Assembly (NCBI GenBank): GCA_012511095.1
Contig: JAAZGT010000225.1
Location: forward strand, 1-5,107
Direction of reading: 5' to 3'
Length of the DNA stretch: 5,107 nt
Origin: Alcaligenaceae bacterium
Lineage (GTDB): Bacteria; Pseudomonadota; Gammaproteobacteria; Burkholderiales; Burkholderiaceae_B
The number at the start of each line of letters is the position of its first letter. Position 1 is the stretch's first letter. Of this stretch, positions 1 to 5,107 are shown in pieces. A model generated the notes under the pieces. It saw only the letters and a list, made by a program, of their open reading frames with translations. It was not told where the DNA came from and did not search any database. The translations under genes and the position numbers were made by a program.

Positions 1-674
1 CATGGGGCAAAAAAACCATATTAAAAAACATCAGTGGTAGTTTTAAAAAGGGTTCTTTTACTGCCATTGTGGGCCCTAATGGCGCGGGCAAGTCGACCTT
101 AATCAAAGCGATGGTGGGGCAAATTTCTCCAAAAGCAGGTGAGGTGGTAGTGGTTGATGAGTTTAAGCGCGAGCTATCTTTGCTGCCTCAGCAGACCGAT
201 TTAGATAGAGACTTTCCCATGACTACCTTTGATTTGGTAAGTATGGGCGTTTGGCGTGATTTAGGACCTTTTCGATCCTTATCTTCAATGCAACGTCATC
301 AAATTATGCAAGCCTTAGTACAAGTCGGTTTAGTGGAGCAAGCACAAGATTTAATCGGCACCTTATCCGGTGGTCAGTTGCAACGCGCTTTTTTTGCTCG
401 TCTACTAGTACGTGATGCGCAAGTCATTATTTTAGATGAGCCCTTTGTAGCGGTCGATGAGGCAACTCAAGAGAGTTTAATACCCATTCTTCAACAATGG
501 CATGCAGAGGGTCGCACCATTATCATTGTGTTGCACGATGAGGAGTTAGTTAAAAGACTAGTACCCGAAACCATGATCATTGGTCGCAGTGTGGTCGCGT
601 GGGGGCCTACGGGTGACGTCTTTACCACAGCAAATATGCAACATGCTCAGCGTTTATGTCGAGCTGAGGCTTAG
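1..674 (+). CDS. Zinc ABC transporter ATP-binding protein, 5' partial (AztA/ZnuC-like)
   Basis: This is the cytoplasmic ATPase of a metal ABC importer; it hydrolyses ATP to drive uptake through the permease encoded next. The reading frame is open to the left edge (first whole codon at 3), so 223 residues are visible and roughly 20-30 are probably missing. A GTG at 69 lies at the Walker A motif and cannot be the real start, because the preceding in-frame residues (ILKNISGSF...FTAIV) form the expected first strands. Visible motifs in order: Walker A GPNGAGKST (72-98), Q-loop Gln in LLPQQ (about 189), signature LSGGQ (363-377), Walker B VIILDEP (423-443) and H-loop His (534-536). All key residues are present. 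The run DRDFPMTTFDLVSMGVW after the Q-loop and the FVAVDEAT D-loop recall the AztA subgroup of zinc importers, from memory of the family. Zinc rather than manganese is inferred from the partner binding protein. Zur control would be expected, but any operator lies outside the window. Confidence 0.93.
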   Translation, partial: WGKKTILKNISGSFKKGSFTAIVGPNGAGKSTLIKAMVGQISPKAGEVVVVDEFKRELSLLPQQTDLDRDFPMTTFDLVSMGVWRDLGPFRSLSSMQRHQIMQALVQVGLVEQAQDLIGTLSGGQLQRAFFARLLVRDAQVIILDEPFVAVDEATQESLIPILQQWHAEGRTIIIVLHDEELVKRLVPETMIIGRSVVAWGPTGDVFTTANMQHAQRLCRAEA

Positions 675-690
675 GGGGTAGAGGCACATA

Positions 691-1539
691 ATGTACGAAT
701 TATTAATTGAGCCCTTTGTTGATTATGCGTTTATGCGACGCGCTTTATTTGGGGCTATCTTCTTATCTTTAATCGTAGCACCCTTAGGTATTTTCTTAAT
801 TTTAAGGGGTCTAAGCTTAGTGGGCGATGCGATGACCCATGCGATTTTACCTGGAGTGGCCTTGGGTTTTTTCTGGGCAGGGAACTCTATATTGGCCATG
901 CTGCTCGGAGGTCTCACCACAGGGCTCATGGTCGCTTTGATGGCGGGGGTGATATCGCGGCACACCAGTCTCAGAGAGGATGCGAGCTTTGCCGCCTTTT
1001 ATTTGATATCACTAAGCCTAGGTGTGCTGCTTATTTCGATACGCGGTACCAGCGTTGACTTGGTGCACGTATTGTTTGGGTCGATTCTTGCGATTAGCGA
1101 TGAATCCTTACTCACGACAATGATTATTAGCAGCGTCTCAATCATTGTGCTGGCATTAATCTATAGACCTTTGGTGTTAGATTGCTTTGACCCTGTGTTC
1201 TTACGCGTTGAGCTTGGTAGGCGATCGCGGGTCTTTCAAGTCTACATTGTGCTGTTGGTCGTTAATTTAGTGGCTGGCTTTCAAATCCTAGGTACCTTGA
1301 TGGTCGTGGGAGTGGTGATTTTGCCTGCCATTGTGGCGCGGTTTTTTGGTCGCACGCTCGGCGTGCAACTCGTGATAGCACCGTTAGTCGGGGTGGTTTG
1401 TCAGTATGCGGGATTGGTTATCTCATTTGCTTATGATTTACCAGCCTCAACCATTATTATTTTATTGAATGGCATTTTGGCCGTATTGGCAATGCTATTT
1501 GGTCCTTATGGTAGTGCTCTTAAGCGCTATCAATCTTAA
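691..1539 (+). CDS. Zinc ABC transporter permease (ABC-3 family, AztB/ZnuB-like)
   Basis: This is the inner-membrane channel subunit of the zinc importer, expected to act as a homodimer. At 282 residues it has the usual length for the ABC-3 family. It is strongly hydrophobic, with about eight membrane segments by eye, roughly at residues 19-39, 49-63, 66-88, 101-117, 141-158, 184-219 (probably two), 226-246 and 250-272. The family hallmark LSLVGDAMTHAILPGVALG is at residues 41-59, and a conserved-looking GTLMVVGVVILPAIVAR stretch at 201-217. The ATG at 691 is preceded by GAGG (681-684) at a 6-nt spacing and lies 16 nt after the ATPase stop, so the two are very likely cotranscribed. The ABC-3 family covers zinc, manganese and iron systems, so the metal is assigned from the His-rich binding protein downstream rather than from this protein. 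The open frame on the opposite strand at 723-965 is a shadow of this gene. Confidence 0.93.
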   Translation: MYELLIEPFVDYAFMRRALFGAIFLSLIVAPLGIFLILRGLSLVGDAMTHAILPGVALGFFWAGNSILAMLLGGLTTGLMVALMAGVISRHTSLREDASFAAFYLISLSLGVLLISIRGTSVDLVHVLFGSILAISDESLLTTMIISSVSIIVLALIYRPLVLDCFDPVFLRVELGRRSRVFQVYIVLLVVNLVAGFQILGTLMVVGVVILPAIVARFFGRTLGVQLVIAPLVGVVCQYAGLVISFAYDLPASTIIILLNGILAVLAMLFGPYGSALKRYQS

Positions 1540-1567
1540 ATTTTAAGCAAAATCAACAAGGAGTATC

Positions 1568-2575
1568 ATGAAAATATCTCGCATAGTAACGGCATTGGCT
1601 GCAGGGACCGCTTTGAGCTTTACCTCATTAAACGCTGCGCAGGCCGAGCAACTCAAGGTGGTCAGTAGTTTTACAATCATCGGTGATATGGTGCAAAACG
1701 TCGGTGGTGCTCATGTTCAGGTAGTCAATTTGGCGGGCCACAATGTTGACTTACATCATTTTGAACCTAAGCCCAGCGATGTCAAAAAGTTAACTGAGTC
1801 CGAAGGTGTCAAATTACTCTTTATCAATGGTCTTGAACTTGAGCCTTGGGTTGAACGTATTAGAGCTTCATCAGGGTTCAAAGGCAAAACCGTTGTGCTC
1901 ACCGAGGGTGTAAAAGCGATTAAATTTGAAGATATTCACGATCATGATGGTGAGCACGAACACGATCACGATCACGATGATGATGCGCATGAACATGAGC
2001 AAGGAGAGATGCATGACGATCACGATCATGATGAGCATGAAGGTCATGCTCACGGTGAATGGGACCCGCATGCTTGGCAAGATCCTTTAAATGCGCTCAT
2101 TTACGTTGATAATATTCTAAAAGCACTAAAAGACACTGACCCAGCTAATGCTGATGCTTATGAGGCTAATGCAGCAGATTATATTTCTCAGATTAAAAAG
2201 CTTAATGAAGAAGCCAAAACAGATTTTGCCAAACTCTCTGAGGAGCAACGTCGTTTTGCAACCAATCACGAGGCCTTTGCTTATATGGCTCGGGCCTATG
2301 ATTTAACTCAAATTCCAGTGACAGGTTTAGGTGGTGCTGAGCCATCGCCGGCACAGATAGCCCAAGTGATTGAGCAATTAAAGTCGCAAAATATCCGTGT
2401 GGTGTTCTTAGAAAACACCAAAAACAATCGCTTAATTGAGCAATTGGCACGAGATGCTAAGATTAAAGTGGGTGGCACCTTGGTGGCCGATGCTTTACAA
2501 GAAAAGGGTCCAGGCTCGACTTATCTTGGAATGCTTAAGAAAAACACCGACACCCTGTTAGAAGCTTTAAAATAG
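1568..2575 (+). CDS. Periplasmic zinc-binding protein with His-rich loop (AztC/ZnuA-like)
   Basis: This is the cluster A-I (ZnuA/TroA-type) solute-binding protein that captures Zn2+ in the periplasm for the two upstream subunits. It has 335 residues. A Sec signal peptide is clear: basic MKISR, a hydrophobic core to about residue 20, and AQA|EQ giving probable cleavage after residue 26. Likely metal ligands by family pattern are H63 (DLHHFEP), H168 (DPHAWQDP), H234 (TNHEAFAYMARAYDL) and possibly D308 (VGGTLVADAL). The last three have nearly the spacing I recall for AztC of Paracoccus. Between the first two lies an insert (residues 124-162) with 14 His and 18 Asp/Glu in 39 residues, typical of zinc-specific members and absent from most manganese ones. 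AAGGAG at 1558-1563, 4 nt before the ATG, supports the start. It lies 28 nt after the permease stop and is the last gene of the operon, followed by a hairpin. E. coli-type ZnuA is the alternative subtype; the zinc-binding role itself is secure. Confidence 0.94.
   Translation: MKISRIVTALAAGTALSFTSLNAAQAEQLKVVSSFTIIGDMVQNVGGAHVQVVNLAGHNVDLHHFEPKPSDVKKLTESEGVKLLFINGLELEPWVERIRASSGFKGKTVVLTEGVKAIKFEDIHDHDGEHEHDHDHDDDAHEHEQGEMHDDHDHDEHEGHAHGEWDPHAWQDPLNALIYVDNILKALKDTDPANADAYEANAADYISQIKKLNEEAKTDFAKLSEEQRRFATNHEAFAYMARAYDLTQIPVTGLGGAEPSPAQIAQVIEQLKSQNIRVVFLENTKNNRLIEQLARDAKIKVGGTLVADALQEKGPGSTYLGMLKKNTDTLLEALK
1937..2053 (+). repeat. Low-complexity CAY-GAY hexamer tract encoding the His/Asp-rich loop
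   Basis: Within the zinc-binding protein gene, residues 124-162 are built mostly from alternating His and Asp/Glu codons. This gives imperfect hexamer repeats of the type cacgat/catgat/catgaa. Three exact tandem cacgat copies sit at 1961-1978, and a related cluster follows around 2019-2040. The frame is kept throughout, so length changes by multiples of 3 or 6 bases would be tolerated. The tract is a protein-coding feature, not a CRISPR or intergenic repeat. Open frames on the other strand here are artefacts of its composition. Confidence 0.85.
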
Positions 2576-2588
2576 TTTAATCATTTGA

Positions 2589-2617
2589 TTTAAACATAAG
2601 AATTTCACAGCTATATG
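2589..2617 (+). promoter_or_regulatory. Weak candidate sigma-70 promoter for DUF484-fmt
   Basis: TTTAAA (2589-2594) and TATATG (2612-2617) each match 4 of 6 consensus positions and are separated by 17 nt. Transcription would start near 2624, inside the loop of the hairpin at 2605-2640. Such a transcript would carry only the right arm and would escape termination. The match is weak in AT-rich DNA, so this is tentative. The alternative is read-through from the zinc operon. Confidence 0.25.
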
Positions 2618-2652
2618 CATTTCGCAAAGCTTAGCTGTGATTTTCATTTTTT
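2605..2652 (+). terminator. Probable rho-independent terminator of the zinc importer operon
   Basis: A perfect 9-bp inverted repeat (TCACAGCTA at 2605-2613 with TAGCTGTGA at 2632-2640) encloses an 18-nt loop and is followed directly by TTTTCATTTTTT (2641-2652). It begins 30 nt after the binding-protein stop codon, where a terminator is expected. The stem is only moderately GC-rich and the loop is long, so it may be leaky. The T-rich tail runs right up to the ribosome binding site of the next gene. Confidence 0.6.
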
Positions 2653-2664
2653 AGAGGTTAAGAA

Positions 2665-3336
2665 ATGACAGCTAAAACGCCATTAACTGCACAAGAAGTC
2701 GCTGATTTTTTACAACAAAATCCTAATTTTTTTAAAGAGCACGCTGACGTTTTTCTGTCAATGAAAGTTGAAGATGACGATGGTAACGGTACCTTGTCTT
2801 TAGCCCAACGACAAATGCTTGATTTACGTAATAAGCTCAAACAACAAGACTTTCACTTAAAAGAGCTCTCGCTTTATGCGATGGAGAATCAGCAAATTAG
2901 TCAATCGCTTATGCAATGGTGCGTTTATATGCTGGCTGAAGATGACGCACAAAAATTACCTGCTTTATGTGTTGATAGCTTAGAGCATTGCTTTGAGGGT
3001 TTAGAGGTAGCGATTAAGCTTTGGCCTTGTCCCGTAGATGTACCAGAGCGTTTTATAGGTATCGATGCAGAAACTAAGGACTATGTAGCTCAATTAGAGC
3101 AGCCTTATTGCGGTCGCAATTACCCCGAAGCCATAAATGCTTGGTTTGCTATTGAGCCTGGTTCAGTAGCGATTTTGCCCTTAGATGATGAAAAAAAAGA
3201 GATTGGCGTATTAGTTTTTGCATCAGAGGACCCTGAGCATTTCCAAGAGGGTATGGGTGTTAATTTCTTATTAATTATTTCAGCCTTAGCGGGTGCAGCT
3301 CTAGGGCGCACGATGTTAGAGGACAGTATTCAATGA
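2665..3336 (+). CDS. DUF484 family protein (GAF-like), function unknown
   Basis: This is a 223-residue soluble protein with no signal peptide or membrane segment. The N-terminal part (residues 8-31, EVADFLQQNPNFFKEHADVFLSM) and the following SLAQRQMLDLRNKLKQQ helix (45-61, probably coiled coil) match the DUF484 pattern of a short helical head and a helix leading into a GAF-like domain. The C-terminal half fits that domain: CG at 149-150, SVAILPL at 167-173, and IGVLVFASEDPEHFQEGMGVNFL at 180-202. The ligand and role of DUF484 proteins are not established to my knowledge. In many proteobacteria the gene lies between dapF and xerC, neither of which is here. The start ATG has AGAGG (2653-2657) 7 nt upstream. 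Its TGA overlaps the fmt ATG, so it heads a two-gene unit with fmt. The family call rests on remembered patterns and is fairly sure; any function would be a guess. Confidence 0.85.
   Translation: MTAKTPLTAQEVADFLQQNPNFFKEHADVFLSMKVEDDDGNGTLSLAQRQMLDLRNKLKQQDFHLKELSLYAMENQQISQSLMQWCVYMLAEDDAQKLPALCVDSLEHCFEGLEVAIKLWPCPVDVPERFIGIDAETKDYVAQLEQPYCGRNYPEAINAWFAIEPGSVAILPLDDEKKEIGVLVFASEDPEHFQEGMGVNFLLIISALAGAALGRTMLEDSIQ
3318..3336 (+). promoter_or_regulatory. fmt ribosome binding site and ATGA stop/start overlap
   Basis: AGAGGA (3318-3323) lies 9 nt before the fmt ATG at 3333. The sequence ATGA (3333-3336) combines that start with the TGA stop of the DUF484 gene. This 4-nt overlap fixes the fmt start and suggests translational coupling, with ribosomes ending DUF484 synthesis re-initiating on fmt. 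Confidence 0.8.
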
Positions 3337-4280
3337 AAGTAGTTTTTGCAGGTACTCCCGAGTTTGCACGTTTAGCTTATGCAGCGATTGCAGATGCGGG
3401 TTTTGAGGTGCCTTTGGTGATGACGCAGCCCGATAGACGCGCTGGTCGTGGTATGAAGTTAATGCCTAGTGCGGTTAAGCAAGAGGCTTTGAAGCGTGGT
3501 GCTGAGGTGTTGCAACCCATTAGCTTGCGCTTAGACGGTAAGCACCCCGATGATGCAGCCGCCGCTCGTGAGGTTTTAGAGGCTGTACAACCTGATGTCA
3601 TGGTGGTTGCTGCCTATGGTCTAATTTTACCGCAGTGGGTTTTAGATCTACCCAAGTATGGTTGTTTAAATATTCACGCAAGTCTGTTACCACGTTGGCG
3701 TGGTGCAGCACCAATTCAACGCGCTATTGAGGCGGGTGATGAGTATAGCGGTGTGGGTATTATGCAAATGGAAGCGGGTCTTGATACTGGTCCTATTGTA
3801 TTAGAGAAAAAGCTTCCTATTGCGGGTATGAATGCGGCTCAATTACATGACAAATTAGCTGAGCTAGGTGCCGTTGCGATTGTTGAGGCCTTAGAGCAAT
3901 TACAAGCCAAGGGTGCTGATGCTTTTGAACCTAAAGTACAAGACCAAGCGGGTGTCACTTACGCTGAAAAGCTCACAAAAGAAGAGGCCATTTTGGATTG
4001 GTCAGAATCTGCTGAGCTTTTAGAGCGTAAGATCCGCGCCTTTACTCCCATGCCTGGGGCCAGAGTGCATTTAGATGGTTTTGATGAGCCGGTTAAGATT
4101 TGGGCAGCCGAGCTACTTGAGCAAGACGGCACTTCAAAAGAGCCTGGTACGGTATTGTCGCGCGCTGCTGAGGGCGTAGATATTGCTTGTGGTCAAGGTG
4201 TTTTACGCCTAATTGAACTTCAAAGGGCAGGTGGTCGACGTCAAGCAGCTGAACAATTTATTCAGGGCTGGCGCGAATAG
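3333..4280 (+). CDS. fmt: Methionyl-tRNA formyltransferase
   Basis: This cytoplasmic enzyme transfers a formyl group from 10-formyltetrahydrofolate to the amino group of Met on initiator tRNA, giving fMet-tRNA for bacterial translation initiation. At 315 residues it has the full family length. The N-terminal formyltransferase domain (about 1-205) opens with MKVVFAGTPEFA. It carries the core CLNIHASLLPRWRGAAPIQRAI (111-132) with catalytic-type N113 and H115 and the SLLP motif, and D151 in AGLDTGP; these correspond to N106, H108 and D144 of the E. coli enzyme. The loop with QPDRRAGRGMKLMPS (32-46) is present. The C-terminal tRNA-binding domain starts near YAEKLTKEEAILDW (210-223) and includes KIRAFTPMPGA (233-243). 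No key residue is missing. Elsewhere fmt usually follows def; here it follows a DUF484 gene with overlap. A strong hairpin terminator lies about 26 nt after the stop. Confidence 0.97.
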   Translation: MKVVFAGTPEFARLAYAAIADAGFEVPLVMTQPDRRAGRGMKLMPSAVKQEALKRGAEVLQPISLRLDGKHPDDAAAAREVLEAVQPDVMVVAAYGLILPQWVLDLPKYGCLNIHASLLPRWRGAAPIQRAIEAGDEYSGVGIMQMEAGLDTGPIVLEKKLPIAGMNAAQLHDKLAELGAVAIVEALEQLQAKGADAFEPKVQDQAGVTYAEKLTKEEAILDWSESAELLERKIRAFTPMPGARVHLDGFDEPVKIWAAELLEQDGTSKEPGTVLSRAAEGVDIACGQGVLRLIELQRAGGRRQAAEQFIQGWRE

Positions 4281-4305
4281 TTCAAATCCGTCTTATACTC
4301 CATTA

Positions 4306-4343
4306 AAAAAGCGGTTGTGCTGAAATTGACACAACCGCTTTTT
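4306..4343. terminator. Bidirectional rho-independent terminator between fmt and rimO
   Basis: GCGGTTGTG (4311-4319) pairs perfectly with CACAACCGC (4330-4338) around a 10-nt loop. The stem is extended by A5 (4306-4310) against T5 (4339-4343) to 14 bp. Because the A tract becomes a T tract on the other strand, it can stop transcripts arriving from fmt on + and from rimO on -. The two genes are convergent with an 86-nt gap. Confidence 0.9.
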
Positions 4344-4366
4344 GCTTATAGACGCTAAAACGCTAA

Positions 4367-5107
4367 TTACTCGTCGATGGTATCGGCAAATAAATCATAA
4401 GCATCGGCATCAGTCACCACGCACCTAACAATATCACCAGGCTCAATCACATAAGGGCTATCGACATAAACTAGACCATCAATTTCTGGAGCGTCAGCGG
4501 CTGAGCGACCAATCGCAATGCCATGTTCATTTAACTCATCGATGAGTACATCAATGGTGGTGCCAATTTTCTTTTGTAGTTTAGCGGCAGAAATCGCTTG
4601 TTGATGCGCCATAAAGCGCTCCCAACGATCTTGTTTAACCTCTTCGGGGACTGGGTCAGCTAGTTCATTAGCTGGAGCACCATCAACCGGAGAGTATTTA
4701 AAGCAACCCACACGGTCAAGCTGAGCCTCAGTTAACCAATCGAGTAAGTACTGGAAGTCTTCCTCGGTTTCACCTGGGAAGCCCACAATAAAAGTCGATC
4801 GAATGGTGAGATCAGGGCATTGCTGACGCCACTTTTTGATGCGTGCTAAGGTGCGATCCTCAAACGCAGGGCGTTTCATGGCGCGTAAGACCTTAGGACT
4901 TGCGTGTTGGAATGGGATATCTAAATATGGCAGGATCTTGCCCTCAGCCATCAGTGGAATCACTTCGTCCACATTTGGGTATGGATAAACATAATGCAGA
5001 CGTACCCACACACCAAGCTCGCTCAATGCCTCACACAGCGCAGTCATTTGCGTTTTGATCGGACGGCCTTGCCAGAAGTCCGTGCGATATTTTACATCGA
5101 CACCATA
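4367..5107 (-). CDS. rimO: Ribosomal protein S12 methylthiotransferase RimO, 5' partial
   Basis: RimO is a radical-SAM iron-sulfur enzyme that adds a methylthio group to a conserved aspartate of ribosomal protein S12. The frame is open to the right edge (246 residues visible). The family is about 440 residues long, so the N-terminal MTTase domain and the CxxxCxxC cluster site are outside the window. An ATG at 5047 (MTALCEALSE) is internal: the 20 in-frame residues before it (VDVKYRTDFWQGRPIKTQ...) belong to the family too. Counting from that Met, the visible radical-SAM portion has LHYVYPYPNVDEVIPLMAEGKILPYLDIPFQHAS (18-50), STFIVGFPGETEEDF (84-98) and DRVGCFKYSPVDGA (111-124). The C-terminal TRAM domain follows from about 163, including GRSAADAPEIDGLVYV (180-195). 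Similarity to E. coli RimO, rather than the related MiaB, is strong in these stretches, notably LDIPFQHAS and the DAPEIDG motif. It ends 24 nt from the shared terminator. Confidence 0.96.
   Translation of the reverse strand, partial: YGVDVKYRTDFWQGRPIKTQMTALCEALSELGVWVRLHYVYPYPNVDEVIPLMAEGKILPYLDIPFQHASPKVLRAMKRPAFEDRTLARIKKWRQQCPDLTIRSTFIVGFPGETEEDFQYLLDWLTEAQLDRVGCFKYSPVDGAPANELADPVPEEVKQDRWERFMAHQQAISAAKLQKKIGTTIDVLIDELNEHGIAIGRSAADAPEIDGLVYVDSPYVIEPGDIVRCVVTDADAYDLFADTIDE

Noticed and set aside
69..71. GTG at 69 as the start of the ATPase gene
   Set aside because: The Walker A motif would begin at residue 2, and the in-frame sequence upstream to position 3 encodes the expected N-terminal strands of an ABC ATPase. 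The gene simply runs off the left edge.
1937..2053. Short repeats suggestive of a CRISPR-like array
   Set aside because: The units are 6-bp, without spacers, and lie in frame within a coding region; they encode a known type of metal-binding loop.
1871..2080. Minus-strand open frame opposite the His-rich tract
   Set aside because: Its Ile/Val/Met-rich composition is the mirror of CAY/GAY codons, and it has no family resemblance. It is a shadow of the binding-protein gene.
2585..2590. TTGATT as a -35 element for DUF484-fmt
   Set aside because: The nearest TATA-like hexamer (2612-2617) is 21 nt away, too far for a normal sigma-70 promoter. TTTAAA at 2589 has better spacing.
4306..4343. Hairpin arms resembling DNA uptake sequences (AAAAGCGGT against the Pasteurellaceae AAGTGCGGT)
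   Set aside because: The core does not match exactly, the other proteins point to Burkholderiales, and no second copy is evident in the window. A terminator explains it fully.
5045..5047. Minus-strand ATG at 5047 as the start of rimO
   Set aside because: The 20 upstream codons to the window edge also read as conserved RimO sequence, and the protein would lack its radical-SAM cluster site. The gene is cut by the window.

Overview
The window looks like ordinary chromosomal sequence from a betaproteobacterium, most likely a moderate-GC member of the Burkholderiales (Alcaligenaceae-like). The best evidence is the Fmt protein: the runs around QPDRRAGRGMKLMPSAVKQ and the GCLNIHASLLPRWRGAAPIQRAI core read like Burkholderiales Fmt. 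The genus cannot be fixed from the sequence alone. All six genes are intact where visible. The first and last are cut only by the window edges.

Region 1 (1-2575, + strand) is a high-affinity zinc ABC importer in the order ATPase, permease, periplasmic binding protein. The gaps are short (16 and 28 nt), so it is probably one operon whose start and promoter lie left of the window. The binding protein carries a signal peptide and a long His/Asp/Glu-rich loop. It captures Zn2+ in the periplasm and passes it to the membrane permease, and the cytoplasmic ATPase powers import. Several motifs resemble the AztABC subgroup more than E. coli ZnuABC, but no aztD-like gene follows.

Region 2 (2576-2664) is a short intergenic stretch. 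It holds a 9-bp hairpin followed by a T-rich tail, the likely operon terminator. A weak promoter-like pair overlaps it and could start the next transcript inside the hairpin loop.

Region 3 (2665-4280, + strand) is a two-gene unit: a DUF484 (GAF-like) protein of unknown role, whose stop codon overlaps the start of fmt (methionyl-tRNA formyltransferase) in an ATGA. Fmt formylates initiator Met-tRNA for translation initiation. The usual partner def is not in the window.

Region 4 (4281-4366) is a convergent intergenic gap with a strong 14-bp hairpin flanked by A5 and T5, a bidirectional terminator serving fmt and rimO.

Region 5 (4367-5107, - strand) is the C-terminal 246 residues of RimO, the radical-SAM enzyme that methylthiolates ribosomal protein S12. 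Its N-terminal part, with the cluster-binding cysteines, lies beyond the window.

I found no mobile element, CRISPR array, RNA gene or defence system, and no convincing undescribed system. The points worth a second look are the His-rich loop and its hexamer-repeat DNA, the Azt-like subtype without aztD, the overlapping terminator/promoter arrangement, and the DUF484-fmt coupling.
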